Positions 32,171 to 40,602 of a DNA stretch of 64,000 nt are shown in pieces. This DNA is from Tropicibacter naphthalenivorans (GTDB lineage: Bacteria; Pseudomonadota; Alphaproteobacteria; Rhodobacterales; Rhodobacteraceae). The translations under genes were made by a program, and so were the position numbers. Where the stretch lies: positions 310,001 to 374,000 of the forward strand of contig NZ_FWXX01000001.1 of the NCBI RefSeq assembly GCF_900176475.1, read 5' to 3'. The notes beneath the pieces were generated by a model. The model was not told where the DNA came from. It did not search any database and worked only from the letters and a program-made list of their open reading frames with translations. Numbering within the stretch: the stretch's first letter is position 1; the number at the start of each line of letters is the position of its first letter.

Positions 32171-32980
32171 ATGAGCGAAGCAACTGCCGGCGACATCACC
32201 TCGAGTGTCGGAGCAAACCTGCCTTACCTGCGCCGCTATGCCCGCGCGCTGACAGGCTCGCAAACGCGCGGTGACGGCTATGCGGCGGCCACGCTTGAGG
32301 CGATCCTCAGCGATCCGTCCTCTTATGATAAGTCCCTGTCGGCCAAAACGGCGCTGTTTCGCGTGTTCCACACGATCTGGTCCACCTCTGGCGGCACCAT
32401 GAGCGACGAGGACAGCGGCCTTGCGGCGCGCGCGCAATCGCATCTGGCCAAGCTGACCTCTGGCACGCGCGAGGCGCTGTTGCTGCACACGATTGAGGAA
32501 TTCTCTTTCAACGAGCTGGGGCAGATCATGGATATCTCTACCGAAGAAGCCGGCAACCTCGTCGAAATCGCCTACGCTGAAATGGCCAAGTCCCTGTCGG
32601 GCCGCGTCATGATCATCGAAGACGAGGCGATCATCGCGCTGGATCTGGAAAGCATGGTCATCGACATGGGGCATCAGGTCACCGGCGTCGCCCGCACCGA
32701 AACCGCCGCGCTGGAGCTGGCCAAGGCCGAAAAACCCGACCTGATCCTGTCTGACATCCAGCTGGCCGACAATTCCAGCGGCATCGACGCGGTCAACAAC
32801 ATCCTCAAGGATTACAACGACATCCCGGTGATCTTCATCACCGCCTACCCCGAACGTCTGCTGACCGGCGAAGGCCCGGAACCGGCGTTTTTGATCCCCA
32901 AGCCCTACACCGAAGAGCAAGTGCGCTCTGCCGTATCGCAGGCGATGTTCTTTTCCTCGACCGAGACCCTCAAGGCGTAA
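32171..32980 (+). CDS. phyR: General stress response regulator PhyR
   Basis: A 269-residue protein with an N-terminal sigma-factor-like domain (region 4-like SFNELGQIMDISTEEAGNLVEI) and a C-terminal receiver whose phospho-acceptor is Asp195 (LILSDIQLADN). When phosphorylated, PhyR binds NepR and frees EcfG. The acidic pair (MIIEDEAIIA) and the conserved Lys (FLIPKPYTEEQ) are in place. The ATG at 32171 begins the family N-terminus; the earlier frame lies in the promoter. Its own gene is read from the plus arm of the palindromic EcfG promoter, giving positive feedback. Confidence 0.95.
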   Translation: MSEATAGDITSSVGANLPYLRRYARALTGSQTRGDGYAAATLEAILSDPSSYDKSLSAKTALFRVFHTIWSTSGGTMSDEDSGLAARAQSHLAKLTSGTREALLLHTIEEFSFNELGQIMDISTEEAGNLVEIAYAEMAKSLSGRVMIIEDEAIIALDLESMVIDMGHQVTGVARTETAALELAKAEKPDLILSDIQLADNSSGIDAVNNILKDYNDIPVIFITAYPERLLTGEGPEPAFLIPKPYTEEQVRSAVSQAMFFSSTETLKA

Positions 32981-33007
32981 CTCCTCCCCTCCTCCCTATC
33001 GCCTTGG

Positions 33008-33039
33008 AACCCGGCCCCGTTTGGTGGCCGGGTTTTTTA
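33008..33039 (+). terminator. Intrinsic terminator of phyR
   Basis: A 9-bp stem AACCCGGCC/GGCCGGGTT with a 9-base loop is followed by TTTTAT, 27 bases after the phyR stop. Confidence 0.9.
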
Positions 33040-33063
33040 TGTTCGCCTTCCTCTGCACCAAGT

Positions 33064-33095
33064 AAAAAAACGGGGCCGCGATGGGCCCCGTTTTT
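33064..33095. terminator. Terminator of the DUF1328 gene, usable on both strands
   Basis: A stem CGGGGCC/GGCCCCG (33071-33090) is flanked by seven A on the left and TTTTT on the right, so both strands get a T tract after the stem. Confidence 0.85.
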
Positions 33096-33112
33096 CATCA
33101 TATACGTTCGGT

Positions 33113-33283
33113 TCAAGGCGTCCGGCCCCGCAGCGCCCGTGCCACCATCGCGACCACGAACAGGATCAGGAACAGCACGAACAACACCTGCGCAATCCCG
33201 GCAGAGGCCGAGGCGATCCCGCCAAAGCCAAACACACCGGCGATGATCGCCACGACAAAGAAAAGAAGTGCCCAGTACAACAT
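33113..33283 (-). CDS. DUF1328 (YtjA-type) small membrane protein
   Basis: A 56-residue membrane protein read by eye from ATG 33283 to a TGA at 33113-33115. It begins [20 protein letters not shown], then [15 protein letters not shown] and a second helix ending in a basic tail (RALRGRTP). This is the DUF1328 signature, seen in many small stress-induced proteins of unknown function. It is too short for most open-frame cut-offs. An EcfG-type promoter (GGTT -10) lies 40 bases upstream, and it ends at its own terminator. Confidence 0.88.
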   Translation of the reverse strand: MLYWALLFFVVAIIAGVFGFGGIASASAGIAQVLFVLFLILFVVAMVARALRGRTP

Positions 33284-33322
33284 GGTAAAACCCTTTCAGA
33301 TTGATCTCTCTATTGCTGGATA

Positions 33323-33348
33323 AACCCAGCTACCGCGCGCAAGGTTCC
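33323..33348 (-). promoter_or_regulatory. EcfG-type promoter for the DUF1328 gene
   Basis: On the minus strand, GGAAC (33348-33344), a 17-base spacer, then GGTT (33326-33323). This is the same -10 as the nepR promoter in this window. Confidence 0.68.
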
Positions 33349-33371
33349 GGGGTTTTTGCGCAAATCTTGCC

Positions 33372-33397
33372 GGAACAAATCGCGCCTTCCTCGCGTT
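33372..33397 (+). promoter_or_regulatory. EcfG promoter for the second YqjD-like gene
   Basis: GGAAC (33372-33376), a 17-base spacer, then CGTT (33394-33397): an exact match, 28 bases before the ATG at 33425. It forms a divergent pair with the DUF1328 promoter. Confidence 0.8.
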
Positions 33398-33424
33398 AAA
33401 CCGATGAATGAAAGGAGATCTTTG

Positions 33425-33709
33425 ATGACCTATCACGATATGGAACAGACGCCCCGCTCTAACGGCCATGACACCTCTGGCGTGGCCGACAAGGCCCGCA
33501 AAGCCGCCGAAGGATTCACCGCCCGCGCCACGGAAACCGCCGAAAACGCCAAGGCAAAGGCCTATGACGCCGCTGGCAAAGGTCAGGAACAACTGACCCT
33601 CGCGCGCAGCGAATTCGAACGCGGCGTGCAGAAAAATCCCGGCCTCGCGGTGCTGGGCGCGGTGGGGGTTGGCGTGCTGCTGGGGCTGGCCCTGCGCGGT
33701 CGCCGCTAA
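33425..33709 (+). CDS. YqjD/ElaB-like DUF883-type membrane protein, second copy
   Basis: A 94-residue relative of the protein at 21352. It has a charged alanine-rich helix (EGFTARATETAENAKAKAYDAA) and a C-terminal hydrophobic helix (VQKNPGLAVLGAVGVGVLLGLALRG), the same order of parts but shorter. AAAGGAGATC lies at normal spacing before the ATG. It is driven by an exact EcfG promoter and overlaps the convergent degenerate receiver gene by 4 bases. Confidence 0.82.
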   Translation: MTYHDMEQTPRSNGHDTSGVADKARKAAEGFTARATETAENAKAKAYDAAGKGQEQLTLARSEFERGVQKNPGLAVLGAVGVGVLLGLALRGRR

Positions 33710-34062
33710 AAGCCGATTTGGCTCAGCGCCCAAACCAGATCGCGTTCGGTGAACGGACGCAAGATCGAGACAGCCCCGGCGCGGGCTGTCTTCTCCGCCC
33801 CCGGATCGACGACGATCACCGGCACGCCTACCGCGCTCGCCAAGGCCATGACCGCCTGCGTTTCGGCGCTGCGGCTGGGCAATCCGACCACCACGACACG
33901 CGGCCAAGCGCCCAGACCCGCCTCGCGCAAAAGGTCACCCGCCTGCGCCGCGTTGACGCTAAGACAGGGGATAAACCCACGTTTTTCAAAGAATTCCGCC
34001 AGATCCACGGCTTCGACCGCGCTGTGCGTCAGGATCAACGCCTGTGGCTCTTCACTGCTCAT
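33706..34062 (-). CDS. Degenerate receiver-domain protein without phosphorylation site
   Basis: A 118-residue single-domain protein with the receiver fold pattern but without its active site. The acidic pair normally following strand 1 is absent (LILTHSAVEA), the phospho-acceptor Asp position reads VVVVGLPSR, and the conserved Lys is replaced (ILRPFTERD). It can therefore not be phosphorylated in the usual way and may act by binding a partner. It converges on the YqjD-like gene and ends 4 bases inside it. No partner is evident. Confidence 0.75.
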   Translation of the reverse strand: MSSEEPQALILTHSAVEAVDLAEFFEKRGFIPCLSVNAAQAGDLLREAGLGAWPRVVVVGLPSRSAETQAVMALASAVGVPVIVVDPGAEKTARAGAVSILRPFTERDLVWALSQIGF

Positions 34063-34141
34063 AATTCCCCCATGGCCAATTCGCCAGTGTAGGGCAGCAG
34101 ACCAAGCGGTTCTTTAAACTATGACATATAAAGCAACTTAA

Positions 34142-34879
34142 ATGGCCCCTATGACCTCACAATGTTCCCAATGTCCCCTGCGCGCCACCGGCGCCTTTGC
34201 CGAGATGACCCCGGCCCAGCTGGAGGCCACGCAAAGGTTCAAAACCTCCGAGGTCTCGGTGATCGCGGGGGCGGATGTGCTGTCTCAGGGGCAAAAATCC
34301 GATTACCTTTACACGGTGCTCCGTGGCATGGGCCTGCGGCAGGTCACCCTGCCCGACGGGGCACGGCAGGTCATCGGCTTTGTCCTGCCCGGCGACTTTC
34401 TGGGGCTTCAGGCCGGAGTGATGGGCGAGATGGGCCATTCCGTCGTTGCCACCACCGATATGATGCTTTGCCGGTTCCGCCGCGAAGACCTGTGGGCGCT
34501 GTTCGGCACCTGCCCGGAACGCGCCTATGACATCACCCATCTGGCCGCCCGCGAAGAACACATGCTGGGCGAGGCGCTCGCCGTCCTTGGGCAAAAGCCC
34601 GCGCTGGAACGGGTCGCCTGGGCCTTGCACAAGCTGTTCACCCGCCTGACGGGGTTGGGTTTGGGCAGCGATGGCGTGGTCGCCCTGCCCTTTCGCCAGC
34701 AGGACTTGGCCGACGCTTTGGGCCTGTCCCTGGTGCATACGAACAAAACGCTGGCCAAACTGCGTGACACCGGGGTGGCCAATTGGACGGGGCGGCGTTT
34801 GGTCGTGCCCGACCCAAGCGCCCTGCTAGAGCTTAGCGACGTGCCGCAGGCCGACCTGCCGCCGCGCCCGTTGATCTAA
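34142..34879 (+). CDS. Crp/Fnr family transcription regulator
   Basis: A 245-residue regulator with a cyclic-nucleotide-binding-type domain (about residues 15-140) and a C-terminal helix-turn-helix (PFRQQDLADALGLSLVHTNKTL). Two cysteines lie near the N-terminus in CSQCPLR, and a third (MMLCRF) is near residue 103. This is reminiscent of Fnr iron-sulfur proteins, which use four, so iron-sulfur binding cannot be claimed. It is divergent from a degenerate receiver gene and lies next to the siroheme gene of the nitrate cluster, so a role in nitrogen-oxide or oxygen response is possible. Confidence 0.84.
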   Translation: MAPMTSQCSQCPLRATGAFAEMTPAQLEATQRFKTSEVSVIAGADVLSQGQKSDYLYTVLRGMGLRQVTLPDGARQVIGFVLPGDFLGLQAGVMGEMGHSVVATTDMMLCRFRREDLWALFGTCPERAYDITHLAAREEHMLGEALAVLGQKPALERVAWALHKLFTRLTGLGLGSDGVVALPFRQQDLADALGLSLVHTNKTLAKLRDTGVANWTGRRLVVPDPSALLELSDVPQADLPPRPLI

Positions 34880-34890
34880 GCCCCAGTGAT

Positions 34891-35754
34891 TTAAACCATT
34901 GCGGCGACAGGCGTTTCGGTCAGGGCGACACGCGCCTCGGGCCAAGTCACCATCAAGATGGCGCAGCCGGTGATGCCTTCGCGCGCGATCAGGTCGGGCA
35001 TGTCGCCCAAGTCCGTGCGGAACACCCGTTGCCCCGGTTTCGACACCTCGACCGCCACCGTAATCGGCGCATCCTGCGGCAAACCGCGCCCCTGCAAGGC
35101 CTGCGCAATGCGCCCCGCTTGCCGCACCCCCATGTAAAACGCTGTCGTCGTCCCCGGCGCGCTCATTCTTGCGCAATCGGGCAAAGGATCACCCGCGCGG
35201 CCCATCGCCGTGGTCAGGATCAGCGTGTCGGACACACCCCGTTCGGTCAAAGACTGCCCCATGGCGGACGCCGCCGCACAAGCCGCCGTCACCCCCGGCA
35301 CCATTTCCACCGGGATGGCGTGCTCTGCGGCGGCGGTCAGCTCCTCACCCGCGCGACCAAAGACACCGGGATCGCCGGACTTCAGACGCACCACCCGGCG
35401 ACCGCGCAGGGCTTCGGCGACAATCGCCGCGTTGATCCGCTCCTGAGGCCAAGCGTGCGCGCCAACCTCTTTGCCCACATAGACTTTTTCGGCCCGCGCG
35501 TCGGCGTACTCCAGCACCTCGGGGTCCACCAGACGGTCGTAGAAAATCACCTCGGCGGTGCGGATGCGGTCCACCGCGCGCACCGTCAGCAGGTCCGCCG
35601 CCCCCGGCCCCGTCCCCACGAGGGCAATGGTCCCCATGCCACCCTGCACCGGGGTCGCCTTGCCTTCGACGATGCGGCGCAGCAGGTCCATGGCCTTGCG
35701 GCGCACCGGACCGTCACCGGCAGAAAACAGCGAGAGCGTGGGGAAAAGGGCCAT
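34891..35754 (-). CDS. cobA: Uroporphyrinogen-III C-methyltransferase (CobA/SUMT type)
   Basis: A 287-residue methyltransferase that turns uroporphyrinogen III into precorrin-2 with S-adenosylmethionine, the first step to siroheme and cobalamin. Landmarks are IALVGTGPGAADLLTVRAV, RLKSGDPGVFGRAGEE and the VPGVTAACAAASAMGQSL segment. About 35 residues precede the usual start (MALFPTLSLFSAGDG...RRIVEGKATP). They may be a remnant of a siroheme-synthase linker. It closes the nitrate assimilation operon, supplying siroheme to a nitrite reductase that is not in this window. Confidence 0.88.
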   Translation of the reverse strand: MALFPTLSLFSAGDGPVRRKAMDLLRRIVEGKATPVQGGMGTIALVGTGPGAADLLTVRAVDRIRTAEVIFYDRLVDPEVLEYADARAEKVYVGKEVGAHAWPQERINAAIVAEALRGRRVVRLKSGDPGVFGRAGEELTAAAEHAIPVEMVPGVTAACAAASAMGQSLTERGVSDTLILTTAMGRAGDPLPDCARMSAPGTTTAFYMGVRQAGRIAQALQGRGLPQDAPITVAVEVSKPGQRVFRTDLGDMPDLIAREGITGCAILMVTWPEARVALTETPVAAMV

Positions 35755-35767
35755 GTCGGGTCTCCTG

Positions 35768-36724
35768 TCAGGCCGCAAGCGGCTGTTTGCGGTCACGCCA
35801 CAAGGCGCGCGCCAAATCCTCGGGGGCGTCCGCCCCCAGCGTATCCAAGGCCAAAGCCGCCGTGCCGATCACCACCGCTTCGGCGAAATCATCGGTGCGG
35901 GTGCCGTCCCAAAGCGCGCGCAGTTGCGCCGCGTCGCGTTCGCCGTCGTCCATGCGGCGGGTTTCGTCGATCAGGACCGAGGTCGTCTCTTCCCAAGGCG
36001 CGCCACCGCGCAGGCCGAACCCCGCGATGGGCTTGGCCGGGTTGCGTTCAAACTCGCCGCCGCCGCCCTTGATGACCGACAGCGCCTGCCAGCCCAGCAG
36101 TTGCGCCGCGTCGGCCTGAAGCAAGCGATACGAAGGATGAAACACGCCCTGCACGCTGGCGCTGGCCTTGGCGGGGTTCAGCATCCGGCAAACGGTGTTG
36201 ACGCAGGACCGCAGTCCAAAAGTATCACGCAAATTGAGCAGCTTGAACACGGCCGGAGACAGCGTCTCCAGCGGCAGATAGGCGATCCCGTGACGGTCCA
36301 GCAACGCCTCGACGTCCGCCGGTTGCGCCGCAAAGGGAATGCCAAAGGCTTCGACCCCCTGACGCACAGCGGCATCCGGCCCGTTCCACCCGTGGATCAG
36401 CACGCGATAGCCCGCCCGCGCCACCAGCTGCGCCGACAGCAAAAACCAGGCCAGCCCCCGCGTGCGCCCCGCCGCATAGCTCGGCCAGTCCAGATCCACC
36501 TGCGGCAAGCCCGCCACGCTGGTCTGCGCCGCGCGCACGAAACCCGCGATCTCTTCGGCGGTCTCGCCCTTCATCCGCAACAGCATCAACAGCGCGCCCA
36601 GCGCCTCGGGGGCGGCGTTCCCGGCAAGGATCGTGGTCATGGCGTCTTCGGCCTCTGGCAAGGTCAAAGAGCGCGACCGTCCCGGCCCGCGTCCCAAGGT
36701 GCGAACGTGCTGTGCGAGTGTCAT
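35768..36724 (-). CDS. TrpD2-like glycosyl transferase family protein
   Basis: A 318-residue protein of the anthranilate-phosphoribosyltransferase-like (TrpD2/YbiB) family. The N-terminal helices (EALGALLMLLRMKGETAEEIAGFVRA) and the FGLRSCVNTVCRMLNPAKAS segment match the fold. Tryptophan-pathway TrpD motifs such as the usual KHGN pattern are not clear, and family members bind nucleic acid rather than anthranilate. It lies between nasA and cobA and overlaps the nasA stop by 4 bases. Why such genes sit in nitrate clusters is unknown. Confidence 0.76.
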   Translation of the reverse strand: MTLAQHVRTLGRGPGRSRSLTLPEAEDAMTTILAGNAAPEALGALLMLLRMKGETAEEIAGFVRAAQTSVAGLPQVDLDWPSYAAGRTRGLAWFLLSAQLVARAGYRVLIHGWNGPDAAVRQGVEAFGIPFAAQPADVEALLDRHGIAYLPLETLSPAVFKLLNLRDTFGLRSCVNTVCRMLNPAKASASVQGVFHPSYRLLQADAAQLLGWQALSVIKGGGGEFERNPAKPIAGFGLRGGAPWEETTSVLIDETRRMDDGERDAAQLRALWDGTRTDDFAEAVVIGTAALALDTLGADAPEDLARALWRDRKQPLAA

Positions 36725-39354
36725 TCAGCGGCCTCCTTTTGGCGTATGCCTTGGAGTAGTGCCGCAATTTCCGGACGGCAAGAGCCGCAGTTGGTGCCCG
36801 CGTTCAATGCCGCGCCCACCGCCTCGACGCTCATCAGCCCGTCGGTCTCGATGGCGGTCAGGATGGTGTTCACCCCCACCCCGAAACAAGAGCACAGGAC
36901 CGGGCCGGGATCGGGGCGATCCGCTGGGGTGCGCCCGGTCAGAATGTCGGGGACGACTTCGCCGGGGCGCGCGGCCAGATAGTCGCGCATCACCGCCACG
37001 GGGGTTTTCGCCACGAAGAGCGCGGCCAGCAAGACCCCGTCTTGGTGGAAGGCCAAGCGCACGTCCCCGCGCGCCGCGTCCTGCATCACCGTGACCTCGG
37101 CGTCCGGCAAGCCAAACAGGCGGCGCGCCTCGGCTTCCCAGTCCTCGGGCGCGGTCATCCCCGCCAGTTCCGCGCGCCAGCCTGCGCGGGTCCGGGCGCG
37201 CGCCCAATATGCGCAGTCCGGCGTCAGATCGCCCGCCGAGATGGCAAAGCCATACCACGCCGCGTCCAACCGCTCGACCGCGACAACGCTGGCCTTGCTC
37301 TCGGGCTGGCCCGACACCGGGTCGACCACCGGGGCAACGATGGCGTCGATGCGCGCGCTGGGGGCCGTTTCCCCCGTCCAGTGCATGGGGGCAAAGACCT
37401 GTCCGCGCTGCACATCCTCGGTGATGCGCGCCCGCAAAATGGCGGTGCCTTGCGGGGTGCGCAGGCGCAAAAGGTCCGCCGCTTCGACACACAGCTCGGC
37501 CGCGTCCGCCGGGTGAAGGTCCACAAACGGCTCGGCCAGATGTGCCGAAAGGCGCGGCGACAGCGCCGTGCGCGTCATGGTGTGCCACTGGTCGCGAATG
37601 CGCCCCGTATTCAGACGGAAGGGATAACGCGGCCCGGTTTTCGCCGCCGGCGCGCGGTATTGCACCGCGAGGAACCGCCCCTTGCCATCGGGGGTAAAGA
37701 ACGCCCCGTCCTCAAAGAACCGCCCGCCCTGCCGCGCCTTGGTCACCGGCCAGCGGGTCGGCTCCAAAGCGTCATAGCCAGTGTCGTCCAGATCGCTGAG
37801 GCCAGAGATGTCAAAGTCACGGCCAAAGCCGCCCGCGATCCCCGACAGCGCCGCGTATTCGCGGAAAATCTCGGCGGGGGTTTCATAATCGAACGCCTCG
37901 GCCCAGCCCATGTGCTTGCCCACCTCTGACAGGATCTCCCAATCGGGGCGGCACTGGCCCGGCGCGCTGAGCACCGCACGCTGGCGGCTGATGGTCCGGT
38001 CAGAGTTCGTCACGGTGCCGGATTTCTCGGCCCAAGCCGAGGCGGGCAGCAGCACATGCGCCAGCCGCGCCGTGTCGGTCTGGCCGGTGATGTCGCTGAC
38101 CACCACGAAATCACAGCCCGCAATGGCATCCCGCACCGCGTCCGCGTCGGGCATGGACACGGCGGGGTTGGTGTGGATGATCCACAGCGCTTTGATCTTT
38201 CCCTCGCCCACCGCCTTGAACATATCGACGGCTTTCAGACCCGCAGCCTCGGGCATCTGCGGCGCGTTCCAGAAATCGCGCACGGCGGCGCGGTGGTCGG
38301 CGTTTTCCAAATCCAGATGGCACGCCAGCATATTGGCCAGCCCGCCAACCTCGCGCCCGCCCATGGCGTTGGGCTGGCCAGTCACGGACAAAGGCCCGCA
38401 GCCGCGCTTGCCCACACGCCCCGTGGCCAGATGACAGTTGAGGATCGCGTTGACCTTGTCAGAGCCGGACGACGACTGGTTGACCCCCTGGCTAAAGACC
38501 GTGACGACCTTTTCCGTTCCCATCCACAGCTTGCAGAACGCTTTGATGTCCGCCTCGGGCAGGCCGGTGACGGTCACATCGTCGGCAAACGCTTTGGTGA
38601 GCGCATCGTCAAAGCCGCTGGTGTGCTGCAAATAGGCTTTGTCGATTGCGCCGCCTTCATACAGCTCGGTCAAGAGGCGGTTGAACAGCGCCACGTCGCT
38701 GCCGGGGGCCAAGCGCAGGTGCATGTCCGCCCCGTCACAGGAGGCGGTGCGGCGCGGGTCAATCACCACGATCTTGGCGCCGCGCGCTTTGCGGGCCGCC
38801 AGCAGGCGCTGGTACAAGACCGGGTGGCACCACGCGAGGTTCGACCCCACCAAGACCACCAGATCGGCCTCTTCGAGGTCTTCGTAGGTCTGCGGCACGG
38901 TGTCGGTGCCAAAGGCGCGCTTATGCCCCGCCACGGTGGACGCCATGCAAAGCCTTGAATTCGTGTCGATATTGGCCGAGCCGATAAAGCCCTTCATCAG
39001 CTTGTTGGCGACGTAGTAATCCTCGGTCAGCAATTGCCCCGAAACATAAAAGGCCGCCGCATCCGGGCCGTGATCGCGGATCGTATCGCTGAACTTCTGC
39101 GCAACCAGCGCCAAAGCGTCATCCCAGGACGCCTCCGCCCCGTTTACCATCGGCGCGCTCAGGCGCCCGGCCAGACCCACGGTTTCGCCCAAGGCCGACC
39201 CCTTGGAGCACAGCCGCCCGAGGTTCGCCGGGTGGTCCGGATCGCCGCGCACGTCCAGACCGCCTTCGCCGTCCGGGCGCAGCAAGACCCCGCAGCCGAC
39301 GCCGCAATAGGGGCAGGTGGATTTCACCTCTGGCAAACCGCTTCCGTCCATCAC
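36721..39354 (-). CDS. nasA: Assimilatory nitrate reductase catalytic subunit NasA
   Basis: An 877-residue molybdopterin-guanine-dinucleotide enzyme that reduces nitrate to nitrite in the cytoplasm. The N-terminal 4Fe-4S site is C14, C17, C21 and C49 (CPYCGVGCG). The middle contains the family's NSRLCMAS, GSNLAWCHPV and FSQGVNQSSSG segments. A C-terminal [2Fe-2S] domain of the BFD type follows, with CSCFGVGVN and GTNCGSC. No signal peptide is seen. A second ATG one codon later is possible. Electrons most likely come from the FAD reductase encoded 12 bases upstream. Confidence 0.95.
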   Translation of the reverse strand: MMDGSGLPEVKSTCPYCGVGCGVLLRPDGEGGLDVRGDPDHPANLGRLCSKGSALGETVGLAGRLSAPMVNGAEASWDDALALVAQKFSDTIRDHGPDAAAFYVSGQLLTEDYYVANKLMKGFIGSANIDTNSRLCMASTVAGHKRAFGTDTVPQTYEDLEEADLVVLVGSNLAWCHPVLYQRLLAARKARGAKIVVIDPRRTASCDGADMHLRLAPGSDVALFNRLLTELYEGGAIDKAYLQHTSGFDDALTKAFADDVTVTGLPEADIKAFCKLWMGTEKVVTVFSQGVNQSSSGSDKVNAILNCHLATGRVGKRGCGPLSVTGQPNAMGGREVGGLANMLACHLDLENADHRAAVRDFWNAPQMPEAAGLKAVDMFKAVGEGKIKALWIIHTNPAVSMPDADAVRDAIAGCDFVVVSDITGQTDTARLAHVLLPASAWAEKSGTVTNSDRTISRQRAVLSAPGQCRPDWEILSEVGKHMGWAEAFDYETPAEIFREYAALSGIAGGFGRDFDISGLSDLDDTGYDALEPTRWPVTKARQGGRFFEDGAFFTPDGKGRFLAVQYRAPAAKTGPRYPFRLNTGRIRDQWHTMTRTALSPRLSAHLAEPFVDLHPADAAELCVEAADLLRLRTPQGTAILRARITEDVQRGQVFAPMHWTGETAPSARIDAIVAPVVDPVSGQPESKASVVAVERLDAAWYGFAISAGDLTPDCAYWARARTRAGWRAELAGMTAPEDWEAEARRLFGLPDAEVTVMQDAARGDVRLAFHQDGVLLAALFVAKTPVAVMRDYLAARPGEVVPDILTGRTPADRPDPGPVLCSCFGVGVNTILTAIETDGLMSVEAVGAALNAGTNCGSCRPEIAALLQGIRQKEAAE

Positions 39355-39366
39355 TTCCGTTCCTTT

Positions 39367-40602
39367 TTAACCTGCCAGTGAGCACCGGCTGAGGGGCGCT
39401 GGCGCCTCGGCGTATGAGGGGCCAAAGATCAGCGCCGCGCGCATCGCCGACACATCCGTGCCGTCTTTGATAAGGGAGTAGATCCAAGGGCCATCGGCGG
39501 TGTCGCCATACATCACGGCCCCCACCACCCGGTCACCTTCCAGCACCAAGCGCTTGTAAATGCTGCGGGCGGGATCGCGCAGAAGGATGTCCTCGCGGGC
39601 ATCAGAGCTGGCGAAATCCCCCGCCGAGAATAGATCGCATCCAGTGACCTTGAGCTTGGTGGACACGTCCTTGGGCGCGTACACGGCGGCACGGCCCATC
39701 AGCGTATCTGCGGCCACGCGCGCCTGATCATACAGCGGCGCAACAAGGCCGAACAGCGCGCCGCGATGCTCGACACATTCACCAAGCGCCAGCACATCCG
39801 CGTCGCTAGTGGTCATATCGTCCGCCACCGTCACGCCGCGCCCGCAGTCCAGCCCCGCCGCCTGTGCCAAAGCGATGTTGGGGCGGATGCCCACGGCCAT
39901 CACCAGCAGATCGCAGGGCAGCTCGGTGCCATTGTCCAGCCGCAGCGCGGTCACATGGCCGTCCTTGCCGACAATTTCCTTGGAATTGGTCGAGACCAAA
40001 ACCTTGATCCCCTTGGCGACCAAGGCTTTGCGCAGCAACGCGCCCGCTTCGGCGTCCAGCTGGCGCTCCATCAGGTGGCCCATCAGGTGCACCACCGTCA
40101 CGTCCACGCCGCGCGCCGCCATGCCGGCCGCCGCCTCCAGACCCAGCACGCCGCCGCCGATCACCACCGCGCGTTTGCCCGCGCCGAGGGTCATCATACG
40201 CTGAGTGTCCTCGAGGTCGCGATAGGCGATCACACCCTCCAGATCGTGACCCGGCAGGGGGATGATAAAGGGACTGGACCCGGTGGCAATCACCAGCTTG
40301 TCGTAAGGAACACGGTCGCCATTCTCGGCCACCACAACGCGGGCGGAGCGGTCGATCTGCGCCACGCGCTGGCCAAAGCGGCAGTCTACCCCGCGCGCCT
40401 CGTACCAATCCGCGTCATGGGTGACGATCTGCTCATAGGTCTTTTCGCCCGCCAGCACCGGGGACAGCATGATGCGGTTGTAACAGCCGCGCGGCTCGGC
40501 GTTGAACAGGGTCACATCCCAATCCGCGCCCTCGTCGCACAGATGCTCCAGCATCCGCCCCGAGGCCATCCCCACCCCAATGATGACCAGCCGCTGGGTC
40601 AT
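39367..40602 (-). CDS. FAD/NAD(P)-dependent reductase, truncated NirB-type electron donor for NasA
   Basis: A 411-residue protein equal to the N-terminal FAD- and NAD(P)-binding half of the nitrite reductase large subunit. It has the FAD motif VIIGVGMASGRMLEHL, the NAD motif VVIGGGVLGLEAAAGMAARG, and VMAVGIRPNIALAQ. The siroheme/4Fe-4S half of NirB (about 400 more residues) is absent. The stop is followed by nasA after 12 bases, so this is not a frameshifted nirB. It probably passes electrons from NADH to NasA. Its start shares ATGA with the globin gene. Confidence 0.85.
   Translation of the reverse strand: MTQRLVIIGVGMASGRMLEHLCDEGADWDVTLFNAEPRGCYNRIMLSPVLAGEKTYEQIVTHDADWYEARGVDCRFGQRVAQIDRSARVVVAENGDRVPYDKLVIATGSSPFIIPLPGHDLEGVIAYRDLEDTQRMMTLGAGKRAVVIGGGVLGLEAAAGMAARGVDVTVVHLMGHLMERQLDAEAGALLRKALVAKGIKVLVSTNSKEIVGKDGHVTALRLDNGTELPCDLLVMAVGIRPNIALAQAAGLDCGRGVTVADDMTTSDADVLALGECVEHRGALFGLVAPLYDQARVAADTLMGRAAVYAPKDVSTKLKVTGCDLFSAGDFASSDAREDILLRDPARSIYKRLVLEGDRVVGAVMYGDTADGPWIYSLIKDGTDVSAMRAALIFGPSYAEAPAPLSRCSLAG

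Noticed and set aside
39367-40602. Frameshifted full-length nirB
   Set aside because: The frame ends with a normal stop and nasA begins 12 bases later. No remnant of the siroheme domain follows in any frame.
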